A stretch of DNA of 64,000 bases from Cyanophora paradoxa (taxonomy: Eukaryota; Glaucocystophyceae; Cyanophorales; Cyanophoraceae), in the NCBI GenBank assembly GCA_004431415.1, contig QPMI01000629.1, forward strand, positions 79,448-143,447. The letters run 5' to 3'. Below are positions 12,240 through 24,312 of this stretch, one piece after another. Every line of letters begins with the position of its first letter. Positions within the stretch are counted from its first letter, which is position 1. Made by a program: the position numbers and the translations under genes. The notes beneath the pieces are model-generated. The model was not told where the DNA came from. It saw nothing but the letters and a program-made list of their open reading frames with translations, and did no database searches.

Positions 12240-12983
12240 ATGCCCTCCCTGCCCCGGCAGTGGCCGGCACCCAAGCGCCCACGCCCTGTGCCCTCTCCCC
12301 CTTCCGCCCCCGCGCCCGCCCCGCCCACACCTACGGCGAAACGAAAGGCAACCGGACGCAAGAAGCGTATGACTAAAAAAGCGCGAACAGCGCCAATACC
12401 CGCGGGGCAGCCCCCCATCACGTCCCTCCTCGCGCCCGGCGTGTACAAACCCCTCATGGCGTCGCAAGCAGCCGGCCCGCCCCTCCCTCCCCCGCCCCAG
12501 CCGCCCACGCTAGAGGCTGCCCCTCGTCCCCCTCCGGCCTTTCCCCCGGGTCTCACCGGCCCCCATGTAACAGACCTCCCGCTGGCCTCGGCCACTCCTA
12601 TGGCTTCGGCCACTCCTAGGGCCTCGGCCCCCCCACCGGCCTCGGCCACCTCCTCGGCTTCGGCCACTCCCCTGGCTTCGGCCAACCCTATGGCTCCGGC
12701 CACCCCCCTGGCTCCGGCCAACCCCCCCACTCCTCCTGACCCCTCCCGACCCCTCGCAACCCACCTCGCCTCCGCACTCCCAGCCCTCTGCGCTACCTGT
12801 CACTGTTCGCGCTCCCTCCACTCTGTTGTACCGGCTCCCCTCCCCACCCTACCCCGCATCCGCTGCCCCTCCCCTGCTGCCGCCTCCGCCCACTCCCTCT
12901 CCTTCCTCATATCCTCCTCCTACCACCTCCTTCACCTCGACACCACAGGGCACGGACTAATCTGGGCCCTGGGGCGCAGGTGA
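12240..12983 (+). CDS. Pro/Ala-rich basic ORF with nuclear-signal-like cluster
   Basis: A 247-codon ORF of unknown function. It opens Pro-rich and then carries a strongly basic cluster (KRKATGRKKRMTKKAR) that would serve as a nuclear localisation or nucleic-acid-binding segment. The centre is an imperfect repeat of six to seven residues built on A-S-A-T-P (about 12580-12720), encoded by a short minisatellite of CTCGGCCACTCC type. The C-terminal third looks less biased. An (A/T)-containing segment about 100 bases upstream (CTAATATACC at 12117) could be a promoter. Low-complexity GC-rich DNA gives long ORFs by chance, so this is a candidate only. A retroelement ORF1-like or linker-histone-like protein are other readings. 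Confidence 0.3.
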   Translation: MPSLPRQWPAPKRPRPVPSPPSAPAPAPPTPTAKRKATGRKKRMTKKARTAPIPAGQPPITSLLAPGVYKPLMASQAAGPPLPPPPQPPTLEAAPRPPPAFPPGLTGPHVTDLPLASATPMASATPRASAPPPASATSSASATPLASANPMAPATPLAPANPPTPPDPSRPLATHLASALPALCATCHCSRSLHSVVPAPLPTLPRIRCPSPAAASAHSLSFLISSSYHLLHLDTTGHGLIWALGRR

Positions 12984-13265
12984 GGAGGAGGGAGGAGGCG
13001 GAGAGAGGAGGAGGGGGGTGGCAGAGTGGCAGCAAGGGAGGGCGGAGGACTGCGAGACATTTGCCACCCAGACTCCAAGCTGGTTAAAAAAGGATATACC
13101 TGAGACTTCTGCACAGAACTAAGGCATTGTAAAGCGCACTACAGGCTCCAACATCCAGAATAAAATAGCAGTTCCATGCAGGGGCCTAATTTTGAAGTCT
13201 CGTCAAAATGCCCCCTCGAGCACCCTCCCCCCTCCCACTTCCGGGTACCCTGGTGAGAACGAGGG
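12984..13265. other. short gene-free spacer
   Basis: A purine-rich GAGGAGG tract (12984-13040) is followed by about 150 bases of balanced composition with no ORF, RNA or repeat that I recognise. Confidence 0.3.
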
Positions 13266-14975
13266 GTGGGGACGGACCGGCCGCTCCTAGGGCCGCGTGG
13301 CGGGTTCCGGGTACGGCGCATGTACCCCCCGCTCTGGGCCTGCAGGCGGGCGAAGATCTCTCAAAGTCGAGCGAGAATTCGAAGGGAGCGAGGCGAGGGC
13401 GGACCGGCCGCTCCTAGGGCCGCGTGGCGGGTTCCGGGTACGGCGCATGTACCCCCCGCTCTGGGCCTGCAGGCGGGCGGGCAAAGATCTCTCAAAGTCG
13501 AGCGAGGAGGGAGCGGGGTGAGGCCGTACGCGTACGCCTACTGCCGCGGTTGCGATTGCGATCGAAAACGTGTAACGTCACCAGTGAATTTGCCCTGAGC
13601 CTCGGCGGCCTGCGCCGCGGCGCGCGAGCTTCAAGCCACGCGCTTGCAATCAGCTATGAGCGGTGCCATGGCCGATAAAGCAAAAATACACGCACGCGTA
13701 CACGTGCTGTATTCGCGTTACAGGAATCTTACACCTTGTCTCGGCACATCTACAGGGGGCCGCGGGCCGGTCAATCGCAGGTGGAGGCTGGTCGATCGAA
13801 ATCAGAGCTTGGGGAGACGGCGAATCGACCGGTACCCGTTCCTAGAGGAAATTGGCGGGCTCCGGGTACGGGACCTGTAACCCGTGGGCGCTTTGGTATC
13901 GGGCGCTGGGCTTCGGCGGCGGCGGGAGGGGGCGGGGAGAGGAGGGGGTACGGACGGGGGGGCGGGCATTGCCGCTCAAGGCCCGCCTGGTCGATTCCGG
14001 CTACGGCGCCTGTACCCCTTGTCGTCGACGGGTCTGCGCGCTCTCGGTGAGAAGAGGGAGTTGGCAAAAGCGTGAGGGGGTGGGGAAAGGAGGGGGTAAG
14101 GGCGAACCGAGCCTCGCCGCTTAAGGCCCGCCTGGTCGATTCCGGCCACGGGGCCTGTACCCGAGTTTGATTCTCGTTGGGAGAAAAGAGGCCAGCAGAT
14201 GACAGTCGAGGCGTGGCGGCGGAGGAAGGGAGAAGGCAGTGTGTGAGAGAGAGGGGTACACAAACCGTGCCCGGAATCGACCACGCCGCCTAGAGCACGA
14301 GCTGCGCATGCGAGTTGATTGAGCGGTCCGGGCCGCCGAGTGAGAGGCGGGCGGAGAGCGCGAGAAGAGGGCGAGAGAGGGGTACACAAACCGTGCCCGG
14401 AATCGACCAGGCCGCCCCTAACGCAGGTCGACGTCAGCGGCTTAAGGAGACGGCAAATCGACCCGCGGCCGCTCTGAACTTCGAGCAAAGTGGCGGGTTC
14501 CGTACGGGACCTGTACCCCGCGTTTTGGCGCAGGAGGAGGCCGGTCGATCGAAATCAGAGCTTGGGGAGACGGCAAAAATAGATTTACTGAAATCGACCT
14601 GGCCCACTCTAAGCGAACTTTGCGTACGCCCACGGCGCCGCGCGCGGCATGCAAATGCGCGGCTGCCGCAGTGCAGCGCTATAGCAGGCCGGAGGCCGGA
14701 GATCTAGTTCAGACCTCGCCTCGCTCCCTCCTCGCTCGACCTTGAGTGATCTTTGCCCGCCCGCAGGCCAGAGCGGGGGGTACATGCGCCGTACCCGGAA
14801 CCCGCCACGCGGCCCTAGGAGCGGCCGGTCCGCCCTCGCCTCGCTCCCTTCTCGCTCGACCTTGAGTGATCTTGATTTAGCTTCGCCCGCCCGCAGGCCC
14901 AGAGCCGGGGGTACATGCGCCGTACCCGGAACCCGCCACGCGGCCCTAGAAGCGGCCGGCGGGGCATTCGCGTGC
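13266..14975. repeat. inverted pair of duplicated about 125-bp units
   Basis: Two direct copies at about 13273-13400 and 13400-13520 contain GGCGGGTTCCGGGTACGGCG and TCTCAAAGTCGAGCGAG. Their reverse complement occurs twice at about 14715-14850 and 14850-14960. The 1.2 kb between them carries scattered forward and reverse copies of the GGTCGATTCCGG core that dominates the following satellite. Reading frames here are repeat-driven. Confidence 0.8.
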
Positions 14976-15099
14976 CAGCACGGGCGGCGAGCGAGCACGT
15001 GCTGCGCTGCTAGGGGCGCTCTCCACCTCGGGAACCTCTGGGTAGCCGTTAGAGAGGGGGTGCGAGTCAGTGATAGATGAGGCGAGCGGCGGGGGGCAG

Positions 15100-18000
15100 G
15101 GGAAGCAAGGGCACGGACGGAAAGAGCCTGGCCGCTTATGGCCCGCCTGGTCGATTCCGGCAACGGCGCCTGTACCCCTTCGACGGCTGCGGGGCTTAAG
15201 CCTGCGGGCTCTCAGTGAGACGAGACGCGGGGGGAGGGGTGCGGGTCGCGGGTAGGGGAAGGTACGACGGACCGAGGCTCGCTGCTTATGGCCCGCCTGG
15301 TCGATTCCGGCAACGGCGCCTGTACCCCCTCGGCGGCGCCCCTGCTGCGAGCCAGGCTGCGAGACGGACAGAACGCCGAGTGAGCGAGGACGGGGCGCGC
15401 GAGGGGGCGCGAGGGGGGTACACGGACCGTTGCCGGAATCGACCAAGATGCCCCTAGTGCGAGCTAGGGGCGAGGGGCGCGGGTCAGGATAGGGGAGGGT
15501 ACGGACGGAAAGAGCCTGGCCGCTTATGGCCCGCCTGGTCGATTCCGGCAACGGCGCCTGTACCCCTTCGACGGCTGCGGGGCTTAAGCCTGCGGGCTCT
15601 CAGTGAGACGAGACGCGGGGGGAGGGGTGCAGGTCGCGGGTAGGGGAGGGTACGACGGACCGAGGCTCGCTGCTTATGGCCCGCCTGGTCGATTCCGGCA
15701 ACGGCGCCTGTACCCCCTCGGCCGCGCCCCTGCTGCGAGCCAGCTGCTGCGAGCCGTACGGGCCGTCGAGTGAGCGAGGGCGGGGCGCGCGAGGGCCGGG
15801 GACGCGAGGGGGGTACACGGACCGTTGCCGGAATCGACCAAGACGCCCCTACTGCGAGCCAGCTGCTGCGAGACGGACAGGCCGCCGATTGAGCGAGGGC
15901 GGGGCGCGCGAGGGCCGGGGACGCGAGGGGGGTACACGGACCGTTGCCGGAATCGACCAAGACGCCCCTACTGCGGGCTAGCGCTGCGAGACGACCGGCC
16001 GCCGAGTGAGCGAGGGCGGGGCGCGCGAGGGGGCGCGAGGGGGGTACACGGACCGTTGCCGGAATCGACCAAGACGCCCCTACTGCGAGCCAGCTGCTGC
16101 GAGACGGACAGGCCGTCGAGTGAGCGAGGGCGGGGCGCGCGAGGGCCGGGGACGCGAGGGGGGTACACGGACCGTTGCCGGAATCGACCAAGACGCCCCT
16201 ACTGCGAGCCAGCTGCTGCGAGACGGACAGGACGCCGAGTGAGCGAGGGCGGGGCGCGCGAGGGCGCGCGAGGGGGGTACACGGACCGTTGCCGGAATCG
16301 ACCAAGACGCCTTTACTGCGAGCTTCGGGGGGCCGAGCCGCTGAATGAGGGTGGCCCTTCCCGCGCTGCTGCGGGGCCGTGAGCGTGCCGGCGCAGGCAC
16401 CGAGCGAGCGCGGGCGGCGCTGCGGGGGGCGCGCACAAGCTCGGGGTTCAAAGGAAGGGTGCAGCGGAAGGCGTTGCAGAACCCGCCCAAAATTCGAAGC
16501 GCCGAGGGGAGCACGAGTCAGTGCTCACGGCGGACGGCTTGGCCGCGGGCGGGGTGCATAGTGGGCGCCACAGCTCGAACTTCGCGCCAGAGAGCTCGTC
16601 TGGCCGATACCGACCACGGCGCCTGTACTCCTCGACGGGCCTGACTCAGTGACGGAGCTCTCGATTAGATGAGGCGAGCGGCGCGGGGCAGGGGAAGCAA
16701 GGGTACGGACGGAAAGAGCCTGGCCGCTTATGGCCCGCTTGGTCGATTCCGGCAACGGCGCCTGTACCCCCTCGACGGCTGCAGGGCTTAATTATAAGCC
16801 TGCGGGCTCTCGGCCGCGGTGTAACGAGACGCGGGGGGAGGGGTGCAGATCGGGATAAGGGAGGGTACGACGGACCGAGGCTCGCTGCTTATGGCCCGCC
16901 TGGTCGATTCCGGCAACGGCGCCTGTACCCCCTCGGCGGCGCCCCTGCTGCGAGCCAGCTGCTACGAGCCGTACGGGCCGTCGAGTGAGCGAGGGCGGAG
17001 CGCGCGAGGGCCGGGGGCGCGAGAGGGGTACACGGACCGTTGCCGGAATCGACCAAGACGCCCCTACTGCGGGCTAGCGCTGCGAGGCGAGACGACCGGC
17101 CGCCGAGTGAGCGAGGCGGGGCGCGCGAGGGCCGGGGACGCGAGGGGTACACGGACCGTTGCCGGAATCGACCAAGACGCCCCTACTGCGAGCCAGCTGC
17201 TGCGAGACGGACAGGCCGTCGAGTGAGCGAGGGCGGGGCGCGCGAGGGCCGGGGGCGCGAGGGGGGTACACGGACCGTTGCCGGAATCGACCAAGACGCC
17301 CCTACTGCGAGCCAGCTGCTGCGAGACGGACAGGCCGTCGAGTGAGCGAGGGCGGGGCGCGCGAGGGCCGGGGGCGCGAGGGGGGTACACGGACCGTTGC
17401 CGGAATCGACCAAGACGCCTTTACTGCGAGCTTCGGGGGGCCGAGCCGCTGAATGAGGGTGGCCCTTCCCGCGCTGCTGCGGGGCCGTGAGCGTGCCGGC
17501 GCAGGCACCGAGCGAGCGCGGGCGGCGCTGCGGGGGGCGCGCACAAGCTCGGGGTTCAAAGGAAGGGGTGCAGCGGAAGGCGTTGCAGAACCCGCCCAAA
17601 ATTCGAAGCGCCGAGGGGAGCACGAGTCAGTGCTCACGGCGGACGGCTTGGCCGCGGGCGGGGTGCATAGTGGGCGCCACAGCTCGAACTTCGCGCCAGA
17701 GAGCTCGTCTGGCCGATACCGACCACGGCGCCTGTACTCCTCGACGGGCCTGACTCAGTGACGGAGCTCTCGATTAGATGAGGCGAGCGGCGCGGGGCAG
17801 GGGAAGCAAGGGTACGGACGGAAAGAGCCTGGCCGCTTATGGCCCGCTTGGTCGATTCCGGCAACGGCGCCTGTACCCCCTCGACGGCTGCAGGGCTTAA
17901 TTATAAGCCTGCGGGCTCTCGGCCGCGGTGTAACGAGACGCGGGGGGAGGGGTGCAGATCGGGATAAGGGAGGGTACGACGGACCGAGGCTCGCTGCTTA

Positions 18001-21000
18001 TGGCCCGCCTGGTCGATTCCGGCAACGGCGCCTGTACCCCCTCGGCGGCGCCCCTGCTGCGAGCCAGCTGCTACGAGCCGTACGGGCCGTCGAGTGAGCG
18101 AGGGCGGAGCGCGCGAGGGCCGGGGGCGCGAGAGGGGTACACGGACCGTTGCCGGAATCGACCAAGACGCCCCTACTGCGGGCTAGCGCTGCGAGGCGAG
18201 ACGACCGGCCGCCGAGTGAGCGAGGGCGGGGCGCGCGAGGGCCGGGGACGCGAGGGGGTACACGGACCGTTGCCGGAATCGACCAAGACGCCCCTACTGC
18301 GAGCCAGCTGCTGCGAGACGGACAGGCCGTCGAGTGAGCGAGGGCGGGGCGCGCGAGGGCCGGGGCGCGAGGGGGGTACACGGACCGTTGCCGGAATCGA
18401 CCAAGACGCCCCTACTGCGAGCCAGCTGCTGCGAGACGGACAGGCCGCCGAGTGAGCGAGGGCGGGGCGCGCGAGGGCCGGGGGCGCGAGGGGGGTACAC
18501 GGACCGTTGCCGGAATCGACCAAGACGCCCCTACTGCGAGCTTCGGGGGCCGAGCCGCTGAATGAGGGTGGCCCTTCCCGCGCTGCTGCGGGGCCGTGAG
18601 CGTGCCGGCGCAGGCACCGAGCGAGCGCGGCGGCGCTGCGGGGGGCGCGCACAAGCTCGGGGTTCAAAGGAAGGGGTGCAGCGGAAGGCGTTGCAGAACC
18701 CGCCCAAAATTCGAAGCGCCGAGGGAGCACGAGTCAGTGCTCACGGCGGACGGCTTGGCCGCGGGCGGGGTGCATAGTGGGCGCCACAGCTCGAACTTCG
18801 CGCCAGAGAGCTCGTCTGGCCGATACCGACCACGGCGCCTGTACTCCTCGACGGGCCTGACTCAGTGACGGAGCTCTCGATTAGATGAGGCGAGCGGCGC
18901 GGGCAGGGGAAGCAAGGGTACGGACGGAAAGAGCCTGGCCGCTTATGGCCCGCTTGGTCGATTCCGGCAACGGCGCCTGTACCCCCTCGACGGCTGCAGG
19001 GCTTAATTATAAGCCTGCGGGCTCTCGGCCGCGGTGTAACGAGACGCGGGGGGAGGGGTGCAGATCGGGATAAGGGAGGGTACGACGGACTGAGGCTCGC
19101 TGCTTATGGCCCGCCTGGTCGATTCCGGCAACGGCGCCTGTACCCCCTCGGCGGCGCCCCTGCTGCGAGCCAGCTGCTACGAGCCGTACGGGCCGTCGAG
19201 TGAGCGAGGGCGGAGCGCGCGAGGGCCGGGGGCGCGAGAGGGGTACACGGACCGTTGCCGGAATCGACCAAGACGCCCCTACTGCGGGCTAGCGCTGCGA
19301 GGCGAGACGACCGGCCGCCGAGTGAGCGAGGGCGGGGCGCGCGAGGGCCGGGGACGCGAGGGGGTACACGGACCGTTGCCGGAATCGACCAAGACGCCCC
19401 TACTGCGAGCCAGCTGCTGCGAGACGGACAGGCCGTCGAGTGAGCGAGGGCGGGGCGCGCGAGGGCCGGGGGCGCGAGGGGGGTACACGGACCGTTGCCG
19501 GAATCGACCAAGACGCCCCTACTGCGAGCCAGCTGCTGCGAGACGGACAGGCCGTCGAGTGAGCGAGGGCGGGGCGCGCGAGGGCCGGGGGCGCGAGGGG
19601 GGTACACGGACCGTTGCCGGAATCGACCAAGACGCCTTTACTGCGAGCTTCGGGGGCCGAGCCGCTGAATGAGGGTGGCCCTTCCCGCGCTGCTGCGGGG
19701 CCGTGAGCGTGCCGGCGCAGGCACCGAGCGAGCGCGGGCGGCGCTGCGGGGGGCGCGCACAAGCTCGGGGTTCAAAGGAAGGGGTGCAGCGGAAGGCGTT
19801 GCAGAACCCGCCCAAAATTCGAAGCGCCGAGGGGAGCACGAGTCAGTGCTCACGGCGGACGGCTTGGCCGCGGGCGGGGTGCATAGTGGGCGCCACAGCT
19901 CGAACTTCGCGCCAGAGAGCTCGTCTGGCCGATACCGACCACGGCGCCTGTACTCCTCGACGGGCCTGACTCAGTGACGGAGCTCTCGATTAGATGAGGC
20001 GAGCGGCGCGGGGCAGGGGAAGCAAGGGTACGGACGGAAAGAGCCTGGCCGCTTATGGCCCGCCTGGTCGATTCCGGCAACGGCGCCTGTACCCCTTCGA
20101 CGGCTGCGGGGCTTAAGCCTGCGGGCTCTCAGTGAGACGAGACGCGGGGGGAGGGGTGCAGGTCGCGGGTAGGGGAGGGTACGACGGACCGAGGCTCGCT
20201 GCTTATGGCCCGCCTGGTCGATTCCGGCAACGGCGCCTGTACCCCCTCGGCCGCGCCCCTGCTGCGAGCCAGCTGCTGCGAGCCGTACGGGCCGTCGAGT
20301 GAGCGAGGGCGGGGCGCGCGAGGGCCGGGGACGCGAGGGGGGTACACGGACCGTTGCCGGAATCGACCAAGACGCCCCTACTGCGAGCCAGCTGCTGCGA
20401 GACGGACAGGCCGCCGATTGAGCGAGGGCGGGGCGCGCGAGGGCCGGGGACGCGAGGGGGGTACACGGACCGTTGCCGGAATCGACCAAGACGCCCCTAC
20501 TGCGGGCTAGCGCTGCGAGACGACCGGCCGCCGAGTGAGCGAGGGCGGGGCGCGCGAGGGGGCGCGAGGGGGGTACACGGACCGTTGCCGGAATCGACCA
20601 AGACGCCCCTACTGCGAGCCAGCTGCTGCGAGACGGACAGGCCGCCGAGTGAGCGAGGGCGGGGCGCGCGAGGGCGCGCGAGGGGGGTACACGGACCGTT
20701 GCCGGAATCGACCAAGACGCCTTTACTGCGAGCTTCGGGGGGCCGAGCCGCTGAATGAGGGTGGCCCTTCCCGCGCTGCTGCGGGGCCGTGAGCGTGCCG
20801 GCGCAGGCACCGAGCGAGCGCGGGCGGCGCTGCGGGGGCGCGCACAAGCTCGGGGTTCAAAGGAAGGGTGCAGCGGAAGGCGTTGCAGAACCCGCCCAAA
20901 ATTCGAAGCGCCGAGGGGAGCACGAGTCAGTGCTCACGGCGGACGGCTTGGCCGCGGGCGGGGTGCATAGTGGGCGCCACAGCTCGAACTTCGCGCCAGA

Positions 21001-22990
21001 GAGCTCGTCTGGCCGATACCGACCACGGCGCCTGTACTCCTCGACGGGCCTGACTCAGTGACGGAGCTCTCGATTAGATGAGGCGAGCGGCGCGGGCAGG
21101 GGAAGCAAGGGTACGGACGGAAAGAGCCTGGCCGCTTATGGCCCGCTTGGTCGATTCCGGCAACGGCGCCTGTACCCCCTCGACGGCTGCAGGGCTTAAT
21201 TATAAGCCTGCGGGCTCTCGGCCGCGGTGTAACGAGACGCGGGGAGGGGTGCAGATCGGGATAAGGGAGGGTACGACGGACCGAGGCTCGCTGCTTATGG
21301 CCCGCCTGGTCGATTCCGGCAACGGCGCCTGTACCCCTCGGCGGCGCCCCTGCTGCGAGCCAGCTGCTACGAGCCGTACGGGCCGTCGAGTGAGCGAGGG
21401 CGGAGCGCGCGAGGGCCGGGGCGCGAGAGGGGTACACGGACCGTTGCCGGAATCGACCAAGACGCCCCTACTGCGGGCTAGCGCTGCGAGGCGAGACGAC
21501 CGGCCGCCGAGTGAGCGAGGGCGGGGCGCGCGAGGGCCGGGGACGCGAGGGGGTACACGGACCGTTGCCGGAATCGACCAAGACGCCCCTACTGCGAGCC
21601 AGCTGCTGCGAGACGGACAGGCCGTCGAGTGAGCGAGGGCGGGGCGCGCGAGGGCCGGGGGCGCGAGGGGGGTACACGGACCGTTGCCGGAATCGACCAA
21701 GACGCCTTTACTGCGAGCTTCGGGGGCCGAGCCGCTGAATGAGGGTGGCCCTTCCCGCGCTGCTGCGGGCCGTGAGCGTGCCGGCGCAGGCACCGAGCGA
21801 GCGCGGGCGGCGCTGCGGGGGCGCGCACAAGCTCGGGGTTCAAAGGAAGGGGTGCAGCGGAAGGCGTTGCAGAACCCGCCCAAAATTCGAAGCGCCGAGG
21901 GGAGCACGAGTCAGTGCTCACGGCGGACGGCTTGGCCGCGGGCGGGGTGCATAGTGGGCGCCACAGCTCGAACTTCGCGCCAGAGAGCTCGTCTGGCCGA
22001 TACCGACCACGGCGCCTGTACTCCTCGACGGGCCTGACTCAGTGACGGAGCTCTCGATTAGATGAGGCGAGCGGCGCGGGGCAGGGGAAGCAAGGGTACG
22101 GACGGAAAGAGCCTGGCCGCTTATGGCCCGCTTGGTCGATTCCGGCAACGGCGCCTGTACCCCCTCGACGGCTGCAGGGCTTAATTATAAGCCTGCGGGC
22201 TCTCGGCCGCGGTGTAACGAGACGCGGGGGGAGGGGTGCAGATCGGGATAAGGGAGGGTACGACGGACCGAGGCTCGCTGCTTATGGCCCGCCTGGTCGA
22301 TTCCGGCAACGGCGCCTGTACCCCCTCGGCGGCGCCCCTGCTGCGAGCCAGCTGCTACGAGCCGTACGGGCCGTCGAGTGAGCGAGGGCGGAGCGCGCGA
22401 GGGCCGGGGGCGCGAGAGGGGTACACGGACCGTTGCCGGAATCGACCAAGACGCCCCTACTGCGGGCTAGCGCTGCGAGGCGAGACGACCGGCCGCCGAG
22501 TGAGCGAGGGCGGGGCGCGCGAGGGCCGGGGACGCGAGGGGGTACACGGACCGTTGCCGGAATCGACCAAGACGCCCCTACTGCGAGCCAGCTGCTGCGA
22601 GACGGACAGGCCGTCGAGTGAGCGAGGGCGGGGCGCGCGAGGGCCGGGGGCGCGAGGGGGATACACGGACCGTTGCCGGAATCGACCAAGACGCCCCTAC
22701 TGCGAGCCAGCTGCTGCGAGACGGACAGGCCGCCGAGTGAGCGAGGGCGGGGCGCGCGAGGGCCGGGGACGCGAGGGGGGTACACGGACCGTTGCCGGAA
22801 TCGACCAAGACGCCCCTACTGCGAGCCAGCTGCTGCGAGACGGACAGGCCGCCGAGTGAGCGAGAGCGGGGCGCGCGAGGGCCGGGGACGCGAGGGGGGT
22901 ACACGGACCGTTGCCGGAATCGACCAAGACGCCCCTACTGCGAGCTGCGGGGTGTACAGGTCTTCGAGTGAGAGGGGGCGGACGCTGACG
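15100..22990. repeat. higher-order satellite, about 120-bp monomers, about 1.1-kb unit, six copies
   Basis: The landmark CTGAATGAGGGTGGCCC occurs at 16341, 17449, 18558, 19665, 20751 and 21735, giving periods of 1108, 1109, 1107, 1086 and 984 bp. The shortest unit lacks one monomer. Each unit holds several monomers with a core that starts GGTCGATTCCGG and ends TGTACCCC. The core appears in plus orientation near the start of each unit and in reverse orientation (GGGGTACAC to CCGGAATCGACC) in the next three to five monomers. Otherwise identical copies differ mainly in the length of G runs. The many overlapping ORFs on both strands are by-products of the repeat. Confidence 0.92.
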
Positions 22991-24155
22991 AGGCGCTAAG
23001 GCGGTAGAATGGACGTACCCGTAATCGACCGTGGCGCCTACACTGCGAGCTGCCTTGAGAGACCGGCCGCCGCGCGCTCTAGATCTGAGTCTGCACGCGC
23101 TGGCCATGGCGCAGCGCGTCATGCATGCATTGCACGCACGCGCAGAAGCGTGCGCATGCAGCTCTGACCCTACGCCTGTCGGGAGTCCGGAGGCTCCCGG
23201 GAATCCGGAAGCCGCCGGGAATCCCGGTCTGCGGCGCGGGATTCCCGCGCGCCTAGCGCTGCCGGGAATCCAAAAGCCTGCCACGTGCACCGGGAACCCC
23301 GAAGGCGCTGGGAATCTCGTAAGCGTGAGATATTGCTTTCCGACGGCGCGCGCCCGCGGCCGAGCAGCCGAGCTCACGCGCGCCCGAGCTCGCGCTCGAG
23401 GCGCGGGCGCGGCGGGCATCTAAGAGCGAGGGGACGGTGGTCAGCGCATGCCACAAGCTCTAATGGGATCTTATTTACCGCTTGGAGGGCCGAGGAGCCC
23501 GTTGCTGAGAGAGTCAAAGTCGATGGTGCGCCGGCACACCATCGAAACGTTGCAAACTGGCCAGGGGGGAGCGGTGGGGGGGAGGGAGTAGGGGGGGTGG
23601 AACTGGAGCCACGTTGTCGCTACAACGTGGGTCAGATCTCAAGCCTGCGATCAGAATTTGAGGAACCAGAAGTTGCGAAACTACTACTACTACTAGGCTA
23701 GCCAAGGCGGCATGTAGGCGGCCTTGTTGCAATTGCCGCATGCGCATGCGCAGTGCGCCTTAGCTATAGAGCAATTACAACTACACGTGCACGTAGCCTA
23801 GCTATAGTAGCTTCGCCTAGTAGGGTAGTATGATCGATACGCGATATATGCCATACCGGACGTACCCCCCGTGAAGTAGGGGTTAGATGAATTAATGGAC
23901 CCGCACTAACACCGCGCAAGACGTCGGGGGGGCCCCTTCTAGCCCCTGGTATTTTTAGTGCGGCATAATGACCCGGTCCTGGGACCCTCGATCACGACTT
24001 CCGGGGGAGCCCCTTCCCTAGGAGAGGGGGGAAAGACGCGAGCAAGCGAGCCGGCGACGCCGGATTCGTGCACTACGCTCCCGGCTGCGCTAGTAGCGCG
24101 CTTGCAGCCGGCAGCGGGCGAGCCGGTGCGGCGGTGGGGCGAGATCAAATCGAGA
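22991..24155. other. gene-free stretch between satellite and recombinase region
   Basis: Decayed satellite at the start is followed by a cluster of CCGGGAATCC words (23180-23310), a 7-bp hairpin ACGTTGT/ACAACGT at 23611-23628, and a lower-GC segment with CTAGCTATAG words (23690-23850). No gene is supported. Confidence 0.35.
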
Positions 24156-24193
24156 GCGACTCCTGATCACCGAATCGGTGACTCACGAGTCGC
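24156..24193. promoter_or_regulatory. nested inverted repeat upstream of the protease gene
   Basis: Outer arms GCGACTC (24156-24162) and GAGTCGC (24187-24193) enclose inner arms TCACCG and CGGTGA around AAT. It lies about 50 bases before the TATA-like box of the next gene. Similar architecture occurs at 41873-41911. It could be an operator-like or cruciform site; the function is unknown. Confidence 0.4.
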
Positions 24194-24245
24194 TATGGGG
24201 GGGGGGTACAGCTAGCCGTTGGCGCGGGGGCCCCGGCGGGCGCCC

Positions 24246-24258
24246 TTAAAGAGATCCC
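24246..24258 (+). promoter_or_regulatory. TATA-like box of the Ulp1-like gene
   Basis: TTAAAGAGATCCC lies 66 nt before ATG 24313, similar in sequence and spacing to the other boxes in the virus-like block. It is the weakest member of the set. Confidence 0.35.
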
Positions 24259-24312
24259 GGGAGCGGCTCGAGGCTCGGGGATGGCAGAGGGGCGCGCGGG
24301 AACGCCCGTGGG

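Noticed and set aside
15484-22904. Many 60-280 codon ORFs on both strands
   Set aside because: They repeat with the satellite period and appear in overlapping frames on both strands, so they are shadows of the array.
15100-22990. CRISPR-like array
   Set aside because: Monomers lack unique spacers, the repeat core is present in both orientations, units are over 100 bp, and there are no cas genes; this is a satellite.
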